From positions 1 to 5,181 of the forward strand of contig DMIX01000342.1 of the NCBI GenBank assembly GCA_003451975.1: a stretch of DNA of 5,181 nucleotides, given 5' to 3'. The DNA comes from Propionibacteriaceae bacterium (GTDB taxonomy: Bacteria > Actinomycetota > Actinomycetes > Propionibacteriales > Propionibacteriaceae). Both the position numbers and the translations under genes were made by a program. This document shows positions 1-4,862 of this stretch, in pieces. Every line of letters starts with the position of its first letter. The first letter of the stretch is position 1. The notes below the pieces were generated by a model. That model searched no databases, was not told the DNA's origin, and saw only the letters and a program-made list of their open reading frames with translations.

Positions 1-542
1 ATCTGCATCTCGCGGCGCAGCTTCAGGTCCAAGGCACCCAACGGCTCGTCGAGCAGCAGGATTTCCGGCCGGTTGACGATCGCGCGAGCCAGAGCGACCC
101 GCTGCTGCATGCCTCCGGACAGCTGCCGGGGACGCTGGTTGGCCCGGTCGGCGAGTTTCACCATCGCCAAGGCTTCCATCGCTTTCGACTTCCAGTCGGC
201 AACCTTCAGTCGCCGCAGGCCGAAGCCGACATTGTCGATGATGCTCAGATGCGGAAACAGTGCATAGCTTTGAAAGACGGTATTGACCCGACGCTGATGC
301 GCTCTGGTGTTGGTGATGTCATCGGCCCCCAGCATGATCCGCCCAGCCGAAGGCTCCTCCAGGCCAGCGACCATCCGCAAGGTGGTGGTCTTTCCGCACC
401 CGGACGGCCCGAGCAGCGCGAAGAACGACCCCCCCGGAACGTCCAGATCAATACCGTCGACGGCGACGAAGTCACCGTAGTGGCGGGAGAGCTCCACCAG
501 TCGGAGCTCCCCCGTCGCAATACGTTGCATTCCTGAATTCAT
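1..542 (-). CDS. potA: Polyamine ABC transporter ATP-binding protein, PotA-like (partial, C-terminus beyond window)
   Basis: This is the cytoplasmic ATPase that powers spermidine/putrescine import. The first 180 codons are in the window, and the rest of the NBD and the regulatory TOBE-type domain lie beyond the left edge. Counting from the ATG at 542, visible motifs are the Walker A GPSGCGKT (45-52), Q-loop Q91 in [10 protein letters not shown], the signature LSGGM (141-145, Met in place of the usual Gln), Walker B ILLLDEP (161-167) and D-loop ALD (170-172). The [13 protein letters not shown] ending is typical of the PotA/carbohydrate-uptake ATPase group. The polyamine assignment rests mainly on the PotD-like gene ending 2 nt upstream (TAG-TC-ATG). 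Neither ATG (542 or 530) has a well-spaced Shine-Dalgarno; AGGA abuts the second one. Translational coupling to the upstream gene is therefore likely. The reading frame is open across the whole segment. Specificity for another small cation is possible. Confidence 0.93.
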   Translation of the reverse strand, partial: MNSGMQRIATGELRLVELSRHYGDFVAVDGIDLDVPGGSFFALLGPSGCGKTTTLRMVAGLEEPSAGRIMLGADDITNTRAHQRRVNTVFQSYALFPHLSIIDNVGFGLRRLKVADWKSKAMEALAMVKLADRANQRPRQLSGGMQQRVALARAIVNRPEILLLDEPLGALDLKLRREMQ

Positions 543-544
543 GA

Positions 545-1765
545 CTAGCCGGTTACCAGCGCCTGGTATTGACGGGTGAACGACAAGTCTTCCTCTGACG
601 TCAGCGCGCGGAACTTCTGAGCGCGGGCCATGGTCGCGTCATCGGGGAAGACGAGCTGGCTCTTCGCCACAGCAACCACGTCCGGGTCGGAGCTCTTCAG
701 CAAGACGTCCTTCACGCCGGCGACCGGGCTGAGGTAGTTCACCCAGCCGGTGACCTGCGCCATGACCTCCGGGTTGTAGTAGTAGTTGATCAGCTTTTCG
801 GCGTTGGTCTTGTGCTGGGCCATAGCGGGGATGACCAGGTTGTCGTAGGACAAGGTGAAACCGGTGTCCGGGAGGGTCACTCCCAGGTTCTTGTTCCCCA
901 CAGCCATCTGCGCGACGTCGCCGGCCCACACCACGGAGGCCGCGACCACACCCTTGTCGAGGTCATCGGCGTAGTTGTTACCCGAGAAACCCCGAAGCTG
1001 CCCGGCATCCTTGGCATCCTGAATCACCGTGAGCGCTGCCGCGAAATCATCAGCGGTGAAGTTGTCCAGGCGCTTGCCTTGCTCCATCAGCATCAGGCCG
1101 ACGGTGTCACGCATCTCGCTGAGCAGAACAACCTTGCCCTTCAACTGCTTGTCATGAAGGAGCTGATCCATGCTGGTCACCTTGCGGCCACCGGTGCGCG
1201 CCAAGTTGTAACCGATCCCCGCGAAGATGCCCTGCCACGGCAGCGAGTACACGCGTCCGGGGTCGTAGCTGACGTCCTGCAACGAGGGCTGCAGATTGCC
1301 CGCATTGGGGATGTTGTCCTTGTTCAGCGGCTGGATGTAGCCCAGCGAGATCAATCGGGCAACCATCCAGTCGGTGCTCACCCACAGATCGCGCCCGGTG
1401 TCCTGCCCGGCTGCCAGCAGCGGCTGGACCTTGGCGAAGAACTCCTCGTTGTCGTTGTAGTCGGTGTTGTAGTTGACCTTGATACCGGTCTGCTTGGTGA
1501 ACGCCTGCAAAGTGGGATAGCTGCCGTCATCGGCCTCGTCCATGTACAGCGGCCAGTTGGACCAGTTGACGATCTTGTCGACATCGGAGAGATCGGTCGG
1601 TGCTGGCGCTGCAGTCTTGCCGCCCTGGGCAGGGCTCCCGCATGCGGAAAGCACTCCGGCGGCAGCCACAGCAGCCAATCCGCCAAAGGCCGCGCGCCGC
1701 GACAGCGATGCGCTGGAAATGGATCGCACGAGCCTGCGAAGTTCTTGATCTGGTCGGTCGTTCAT
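545..1765 (-). CDS. potD: Spermidine/putrescine-binding lipoprotein, PotD-like (extracellular solute-binding protein)
   Basis: This 406-aa protein should capture polyamines outside the membrane and deliver them to the PotABC importer. The N-terminus has a twin-arginine-like motif SRRAAF (22-27), a hydrophobic Ala/Gly stretch (30-38) and a lipobox LSAC with the lipidated Cys at 42, so it is probably a Tat-exported lipoprotein. The mature part matches the PotD/PotF fold: the early strand [12 protein letters not shown] (66-77), the segment [15 protein letters not shown] (173-187) that is highly characteristic of the family, SEMRDTVGL (216-224), VVWAGDV (278-284) and SYDNLVIP (306-313). The start is well defined by AGGAGG five bases upstream of the ATG. 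It lies 13 nt after the stop of a small cysteine-rich ORF and 2 nt before potA, so it is the central gene of a minus-strand operon. Exact ligand preference (putrescine or spermidine) cannot be read from the sequence. Confidence 0.93.
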   Translation of the reverse strand: MNDRPDQELRRLVRSISSASLSRRAAFGGLAAVAAAGVLSACGSPAQGGKTAAPAPTDLSDVDKIVNWSNWPLYMDEADDGSYPTLQAFTKQTGIKVNYNTDYNDNEEFFAKVQPLLAAGQDTGRDLWVSTDWMVARLISLGYIQPLNKDNIPNAGNLQPSLQDVSYDPGRVYSLPWQGIFAGIGYNLARTGGRKVTSMDQLLHDKQLKGKVVLLSEMRDTVGLMLMEQGKRLDNFTADDFAAALTVIQDAKDAGQLRGFSGNNYADDLDKGVVAASVVWAGDVAQMAVGNKNLGVTLPDTGFTLSYDNLVIPAMAQHKTNAEKLINYYYNPEVMAQVTGWVNYLSPVAGVKDVLLKSSDPDVVAVAKSQLVFPDDATMARAQKFRALTSEEDLSFTRQYQALVTG

Positions 1766-1770
1766 GGTCG

Positions 1771-1776
1771 CCTCCT
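1771..1776 (-). promoter_or_regulatory. Ribosome binding site of potD
   Basis: The minus strand reads TAGGAGGCGACC-ATG, a full AGGAGG with a 5-nt spacer. It fixes the potD start at 1765. The same block, differing by one base in the spacer, precedes the small ORF at 1937. Confidence 0.85.
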
Positions 1777-1778
1777 AA

Positions 1779-1937
1779 TCAGCAATCACATAAGTCGAAG
1801 TGTCCACCCTGGGTCAGGTACTGAGCCGTGGTCGTGGCATCCATGGTGTCCCCTGGGCACAACGAGCGCACGGCGTTGGATTCGCCATCAAGACAGCAGG
1901 AGCCATCGAACCTCGATGGCATCGGCGAGACGCCCAT
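1779..1937 (-). CDS. Unrecognised 52-aa cysteine-rich small protein or leader peptide heading the polyamine importer operon
   Basis: I do not recognise this ORF. It runs from an ATG at 1937 to a TGA at 1781-1779 and encodes 52 residues with five cysteines: the pair C14-C15, C27, and a terminal C50-D51-C52. The middle is acidic/hydroxylated, with DGES at 17-20 and PGDTMDATTT at 28-37. There is no membrane segment and no evident signal peptide. Support for translation is the RBS AGGAGG at 1943-1948 with the same 5-nt spacer as potD, so the two initiation regions match at 14 of 15 bases over TAGGAGGNGACCATG. About 73% of codons end in G or C, as in real genes here. The stop lies 13 nt before potD, as expected for a cotranscribed and perhaps coupled cistron. 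It could be a regulatory leader peptide sensing cysteine or polyamine-affected translation, a small metal-binding or redox protein, or a chance ORF. Function is unknown. Confidence 0.6.
   Translation of the reverse strand: MGVSPMPSRFDGSCCLDGESNAVRSLCPGDTMDATTTAQYLTQGGHFDLCDC
1902..1920. repeat. Perfect inverted repeat inside the small ORF
   Basis: GCCATCGA and TCGATGGC form 8-bp perfect arms around a 3-nt loop. On the minus-strand transcript this hairpin covers about codons 6-12 of the 52-aa ORF, close after its start. It could modulate translation of the leader, act as a DNA operator, or be coincidental. It has no T tract and is not a terminator. Confidence 0.45.
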
Positions 1938-1942
1938 GGTCC

Positions 1943-1948
1943 CCTCCT
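1943..1948 (-). promoter_or_regulatory. Ribosome binding site of the 52-aa small ORF
   Basis: The minus strand reads GTAGGAGGGGACC-ATG, with AGGAGG five bases before the ATG at 1937. It is the strongest Shine-Dalgarno in the window together with that of potD. It is the main reason to believe the small ORF is translated. Confidence 0.65.
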
Positions 1949-1970
1949 ACCCTCAACTTGGATGGTGAAC

Positions 1971-1976
1971 ACGATA
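1971..1976 (-). promoter_or_regulatory. Candidate -10 box of the small ORF-potD-potA operon
   Basis: The minus strand reads TATCGT here, matching the actinobacterial TANNNT pattern. Transcription would start near 1964 and give a roughly 27-nt leader containing the Shine-Dalgarno of the small ORF. No good -35 hexamer is seen at the expected distance. This is an inference from pattern and position only. Confidence 0.3.
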
Positions 1977-2011
1977 ATCCGCATTTGTTTCGCGGGGGTT
2001 ACTGCTCGATT

Positions 2012-2037
2012 CGTAGTTCGCTGGGTTGAAAACTACG
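2012..2037. promoter_or_regulatory. Dyad operator candidate between the divergent importer and regulator promoters
   Basis: CGTAGTT (2012-2018) and AACTACG (2031-2037) are perfect 7-bp inverted arms separated by 12 nt. With one inserted base the symmetry extends outward (GATT on the left, G-CAATC on the right). It overlaps the candidate -35 of the Lrp-type gene. It lies about 36 nt upstream of the importer's candidate -10, on that operon's side. Lrp/AsnC regulators commonly bind such dyads upstream of their own gene and of divergent targets, so this is the best candidate site for the adjacent regulator. Binding is inferred. Confidence 0.5.
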
Positions 2038-2055
2038 CAATCCGGAGTGCATGAT
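2026..2055 (+). promoter_or_regulatory. Candidate promoter of the Lrp-type regulator operon (leaderless)
   Basis: TTGAAA (2026-2031) and CATGAT (2050-2055) are separated by 18 nt. Six bases after the -10 comes the ATG at 2062, so the transcript would begin at or next to the start codon. The -35 coincides with the in-frame TTG that an automatic caller might choose as start, which argues against that start. Confidence 0.5.
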
Positions 2056-2061
2056 CAAGAC

Positions 2062-2523
2062 ATGTCACCCCTGGATCCATCGATCGATGACGTAGGCAAG
2101 CGCATCATCGAACTGCTGCAGGCCGACGGCCGCATGTCATATGTGAACATCGCCACCGAGGTCGGCTTGTCCGAAGGCGCGGTCCGACAACGGGTTCAGC
2201 GCATGATCGATACCGGCACCATGCAGATCGTCGCCGTGACCGATCCACTGCGCGTCGGGTTCCACCGACAAGCGATGATCGGGGTGAAAACCTCCGGTGA
2301 CGCATCACCGATCGCCGAGGCATTGTGCGACATTCCTCAGATCGACTACGTGGTGACTACCGCAGGCGCCCACGACATTCTGGTCGAGGTGGTGTGCGAG
2401 AACGACGACGAGTTGCTCGAAGTTCTCATGCAGAAGATCCGGGCACTACCCGGGGTGACGAATACCGAAACCTACGTATACCTGAAGCTCAACAAGCAAC
2501 ACTACAACTGGGGAACTCGATGA
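2062..2523 (+). CDS. Lrp/AsnC-family transcriptional regulator
   Basis: This 153-aa DNA-binding regulator is of normal family length. An N-terminal winged helix-turn-helix (about 9-53, DVGKRIIELLQADGR then the recognition region IATEVGLSEGAVRQRVQRM) is followed by a RAM/effector-binding domain (about 70-143) with the typical ligand-loop sequence TTAGAHDILVEV (99-110). Members oligomerise and respond to amino acids or related metabolites. The frame also offers a TTG at 2026 and a GTG at 2047. I prefer the ATG at 2062 because it gives the standard N-terminus, lies 6 nt after a -10-like CATGAT, and the TTG falls within the candidate -35. No clear Shine-Dalgarno is well placed. Its stop overlaps the aminotransferase start (ATGA), so the two are coupled. 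It is divergent from the polyamine importer, so control of polyamine uptake and catabolism is inferred. Confidence 0.92.
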   Translation: MSPLDPSIDDVGKRIIELLQADGRMSYVNIATEVGLSEGAVRQRVQRMIDTGTMQIVAVTDPLRVGFHRQAMIGVKTSGDASPIAEALCDIPQIDYVVTTAGAHDILVEVVCENDDELLEVLMQKIRALPGVTNTETYVYLKLNKQHYNWGTR

Positions 2524-3944
2524 GTCTGACTGATCCGAACCAACCGCTCACCACCAGCACCGGCACCTCGCTGACCGATGCGGCACGAGACCACCTGTGG
2601 GGGCATTTCACCCGCCATTCCGTCTACGAGCCGGTCGAAGCGGGCGGGAAGGGCGCAGAGGTTCCCGTGATCGTGCGCGGTTCCGGCCATCACATCTGGG
2701 ACGCCGCCGGTAACCGCTACATCGACGGACTGTCGGGACTGTTCACCGTCCAGGTCGGCCACGGACGCACCGAATTGGCTCAGGCCGCAGCCAAGCAGGC
2801 CGAGCAGTTGGCCTTCTTCCCACTGTGGAGCTACGCCCACCCGGCTGCCATCGAACTCGCCGAACGCTTGGCCGGATATACCCCGGCCGATCTCAACCGG
2901 GTATTCTTCACCAGCGGTGGCGGCGAAGCGGTCGAGGCGGCCTGGAAGCTGGCCAAGCAATACTTCAAGCTGACCGGCAAGCCCGAGAAGACCAAGGTGA
3001 TCTCCCGTTCGATCGCCTACCACGGCACTCCGCACGGCGCCCTGTCGATCACCGGCATTCCCGACATCAAAGAGGTCTTCGAGCCGCTGGTGCCCGGCGC
3101 TTTCAAGGTGCCCAACACCTGCTTCTACCGCGCCCCTGAGGAGTTGGCCGACGACGAGTATGCCTTCGGCCAGTGGGCAGCCAACCAGATCGCTGAGCTG
3201 ATCGAAGCCGAAGGCCCCGACACGGTGGCCGCACTCTTCCTGGAGCCGGTTCAGAACTCCGGCGGCTGTTTCCCGCCGCCGCCGGGATACTTCCAGCGGG
3301 TACGGGAGATCTGCGACCAATATGACGTACTGCTGGTCTCCGATGAGACCATCTGCGCCTTCGGACGTATCGGTTCAATGTTCGCCTGCAACGACTTCGA
3401 CTACGTGCCCGACATCATCACCTGCGCCAAGGGTCTGAGTTCGGGTTATTCACCGATCGGCGCCATGATCGCCTCGGAGAGGCTGTTCGAGCCGTTCCGC
3501 CACGGCACCACCGCCTTCGCTCACGGCTACACCTTCGGAGGCCATCCGGTTTCGGCGGCTGTCGCCCTGGCCAACCTGGACCTCATGGAAGCCGAGGGTC
3601 TGAATCAGCGGGTCAAGGAGCTGGGGCCGTCGTTCAAGGCTCACCTGGAGACCCTGCTGGACATCCCGATCGTCGGCGACGTTCGCGGCGCCGGCTACTT
3701 CTATGGCATTGAACTGGTCAAGGACAAGGCCACTCGCGAGACCTTCAACGAGGAGGAATCCGAGAAACTGCTGCGCGGCTTCCTTTCCAAGGCGCTGTAC
3801 GAGGCCGGCCTGTACTGTCGCGCCGACGACCGCGGCGACCCTGTCATCCAGTTGGCTCCGCCGCTGACCATCGGCGAGGAAGAGTTCGCCGAAATCACTG
3901 CGATCCTGCGAAAGGTGCTGACCGAGGCCGCTGAACTGCTGTGA
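2520..3944 (+). CDS. Class III PLP-dependent aminotransferase, probable putrescine/polyamine:pyruvate aminotransferase
   Basis: This 474-aa cytoplasmic enzyme transfers an omega-amino group to a keto acid, probably pyruvate, with pyridoxal phosphate. Fold type I class III hallmarks are present. The phosphate-binding loop is TSGGGEAVEAAWKLA (131-145), AYHG (166-169) carries the ring-stacking aromatic, and LEPVQ is at 241-245. The SDET segment has the Asp (D275) that contacts the PLP ring nitrogen, K304 in TCAKGLSSGYSPIGA forms the Schiff base, and YTFGGHP is at 337-343. The ATG overlaps the regulator's TGA, with GGGGA five bases upstream. A longer in-frame reading from 2325 only runs back through the regulator gene. 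Position beside potD/potA and an Lrp-type regulator suggests putrescine as substrate, giving 4-aminobutanal on the route to GABA. Beta-alanine, taurine or other omega-amino acids remain possible. No aldehyde dehydrogenase is present in the window. Confidence 0.9.
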   Translation: MSLTDPNQPLTTSTGTSLTDAARDHLWGHFTRHSVYEPVEAGGKGAEVPVIVRGSGHHIWDAAGNRYIDGLSGLFTVQVGHGRTELAQAAAKQAEQLAFFPLWSYAHPAAIELAERLAGYTPADLNRVFFTSGGGEAVEAAWKLAKQYFKLTGKPEKTKVISRSIAYHGTPHGALSITGIPDIKEVFEPLVPGAFKVPNTCFYRAPEELADDEYAFGQWAANQIAELIEAEGPDTVAALFLEPVQNSGGCFPPPPGYFQRVREICDQYDVLLVSDETICAFGRIGSMFACNDFDYVPDIITCAKGLSSGYSPIGAMIASERLFEPFRHGTTAFAHGYTFGGHPVSAAVALANLDLMEAEGLNQRVKELGPSFKAHLETLLDIPIVGDVRGAGYFYGIELVKDKATRETFNEEESEKLLRGFLSKALYEAGLYCRADDRGDPVIQLAPPLTIGEEEFAEITAILRKVLTEAAELL

Positions 3945-3949
3945 CCAAT

Positions 3950-3989
3950 CGATGAAGCCCGGCACCGACAACGGTGTCGGGCTTCATCG
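3950..3989 (+). terminator. Terminator hairpin after the aminotransferase gene
   Basis: An 18-bp stem (3950-3967 with 3972-3989, one G-U wobble) closes a 4-nt ACAA loop, starting 5 nt after the stop codon. There is no T tract downstream, which is common for hairpin terminators in high-GC actinobacteria. It separates the regulator-aminotransferase unit from the repeat array and the convergent gene. Confidence 0.75.
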
Positions 3990-3997
3990 CATCCGGG

Positions 3998-4203
3998 CTT
4001 CGACAAGCTCAGCCAACGATAGACCGTGCCCTGAGCCTGCCGAAAGGCAATCCACAAGCGTCGACAAACTCAGCCAACGACAAACCGTGCCCTGAGCCTG
4101 CCGAAAGGCAATCCACAAGCGTCGACAAACTCAGCCAACGATAGACCGTGCCCTGAGCCTGTCGAAGGGCAATCCACAAGCGTCGACAAGCTCAGCCAAC
4201 GAC
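3998..4203. repeat. Tandem 61-bp repeats with internal REP-like inverted repeats (3 copies plus a partial fourth)
   Basis: Copies lie at 4001-4061, 4062-4122 and 4123-4183, with a 20-bp partial fourth from 4184 to 4203. The copies differ at only 3-4 positions, all transitions. Each carries a left arm of the form CGACAAGCTCAG and a right arm CTGAGCCTGTCGAAG separated by about 18 nt, so each can fold into an imperfect hairpin. The right arm of one copy can also pair with the left arm of the next. The first left arm (3998-4012) and last right arm (4153-4167) keep the canonical sequence, and the inner arms are degenerate. The array fills the space between convergent genes and may act as a two-way transcription terminator or mRNA stabiliser. 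It is not a CRISPR array, since there are no variable spacers. Confidence 0.9.
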
Positions 4204-4761
4204 GGCGTCAGGCTCAGCGGGCGGGGGCGCTGGATCGTCCAGGGCGCGCCGCAGCGCGTCCAGCCGAGACTCCAGCGTCGCCACCCGAGCGGCGAGGGCT
4301 GGATCGACCACAGCACCGGAGACTGGCGCCCCCACTGCAGCGGCATCGTGTGGCAGGTCGGCGACCGGCGCACCGCGACGCGATCCTCGAGCGAAGCGCA
4401 GGTAACCGATTCCAACCGTGACCACCAGCGCAGCAGTCACCACCGCGAATCGCCAGCCGCTGACTTCCAGAGTGAACGCGACCCCCACCGAGGACAGCAT
4501 CGTGAAGATCCCCCCGAGCAACAACCCATTGGAGATCACCTCGAGCCGCGCCGGCAACGACAGCGAGACGGCCGAAATCGCCGTGGCGATGACCAGCAAC
4601 AAGATCCCGGAAGTGAGTTGCCACATCTGGATGGCCTTGTCGCCATCCTCACTCCATTCGGGCATCGGATAGAAGGTGAGCAGCCCGATCCAGACGAAGG
4701 CGACCAGCACCAGTCCGAGGAAGATGGCGAAGATGATCTGCAGCGCCCCATTACGTTTCAT
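4192..4761 (-). CDS. Hypothetical four-helix membrane protein with C-terminal coiled-coil tail
   Basis: I do not recognise this family. The 189-aa protein has four hydrophobic segments (about 8-30, 48-68, 77-97, 104-122). A basic turn follows (RFARGSRRG, 122-130), placing the tail probably in the cytoplasm. An Ala/Pro linker, a heptad-like helix (about 154-176, VATLESRLDALRRAL) and a Pro-rich end complete it. The loop between helices 1 and 2 has the acidic WSEDGD. The frame extends to an ATG at 4791, but the start at 4761 (MKRNGAL) is preferred. It lies 6 nt after a -10-like TATGGT, and the upstream codons would overlap that promoter; neither start has a good Shine-Dalgarno. The last codons and the stop fall within the partial repeat copy, so the C-terminus may have been reshaped by the repeat. 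It converges on the aminotransferase and diverges from the synthase-like gene. No function is inferred. Confidence 0.75.
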   Translation of the reverse strand: MKRNGALQIIFAIFLGLVLVAFVWIGLLTFYPMPEWSEDGDKAIQMWQLTSGILLLVIATAISAVSLSLPARLEVISNGLLLGGIFTMLSSVGVAFTLEVSGWRFAVVTAALVVTVGIGYLRFARGSRRGAPVADLPHDAAAVGAPVSGAVVDPALAARVATLESRLDALRRALDDPAPPPAEPDAVVG

Positions 4762-4767
4762 GCGGCA

Positions 4768-4796
4768 ACCATAGCCCTCACAAAGGGCCATCCCAA
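4768..4796 (-). promoter_or_regulatory. Candidate promoter of the membrane protein gene (leaderless)
   Basis: The minus strand shows TTGGGA (4791-4796), a 17-nt spacer, TATGGT (4768-4773), then 6 nt to the ATG at 4761. Each hexamer matches the consensus at four of six positions. A small inverted repeat GCCCT-N5-AGGGC (4774-4788) lies within the spacer. The geometry supports a leaderless start at 4761 rather than 4791. Confidence 0.45.
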
Positions 4797-4828
4797 GGCA
4801 AACGCGAATACCGTTCTCTCATTGTCTC

Positions 4829-4847
4829 GGCCGCTGCGTCAGCGGCC
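4829..4847. repeat. Perfect inverted repeat in the divergent intergenic region
   Basis: GGCCGCTG and CAGCGGCC form 8-bp perfect arms around a CGT loop. It sits just upstream of the candidate -10 of the synthase-like gene, where a -35 would be expected, and next to the palindrome at 4846-4862. It could be a regulator site. No T tract follows, so a terminator is unlikely between divergent genes. Confidence 0.6.
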
Positions 4848-4862
4848 TGCCATGATGGCAGG
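4846..4862. promoter_or_regulatory. 17-bp palindrome overlapping the -10 and start region of the synthase-like gene
   Basis: CCTGCCATGATGGCAGG is a perfect dyad: 8-bp arms around a central G, ending at the base before the GTG start. It contains the candidate extended -10 (TGC-CATGAT, 4848-4856), six bases from the GTG. An operator in this position would block initiation. If transcribed, it would form a hairpin immediately before the start. The binding protein is unknown. Confidence 0.5.

Noticed and set aside
1892..1906. CTCCT in the small-ORF mRNA as an anti-Shine-Dalgarno element sequestering the potD RBS
   Set aside because: Pairing would involve only about five bases at a distance of over 100 nt, which is too weak to claim without structure calculation or conservation.
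1938..1980. Polyamine riboswitch in the leader of the importer operon
   Set aside because: The candidate leader before the small ORF is only about 27 nt and shows no structure beyond the RBS.
812..2029. Long plus-strand ORF antisense to potD
   Set aside because: It is a GC-driven shadow frame. Its translation has no recognisable domain, and the opposite strand encodes a clear PotD family protein with signal peptide and RBS.
1800..2054. Plus-strand 84-codon ORF across the divergent intergenic region
   Set aside because: It has no RBS, lies antisense to the well-supported small ORF, and crosses the candidate promoters of both directions. Its composition looks like a chance frame.
2325..2519. 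N-terminal extension of the aminotransferase back to 2325
   Set aside because: This part overlaps the RAM domain of the regulator gene, and its Arg-rich translation matches nothing expected for class III aminotransferases. The ATG at 2520 gives the normal N-terminus and an ATGA coupling.
2502..3320. Minus-strand 272-codon ORF opposite the aminotransferase
   Set aside because: It is a shadow frame of a gene with complete PLP-enzyme motifs, and it has no RBS or recognisable domain.
3998..4203. CRISPR array
   Set aside because: The 61-bp units repeat along their whole length with no variable spacers, and there are no cas genes nearby.
4762..4791. Ten-residue upstream extension of the membrane protein to the ATG at 4791
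   Set aside because: It lacks an RBS, and its codons cover the candidate -10. The start at 4761 gives a normal MKRN-type N-terminus before the first membrane helix.
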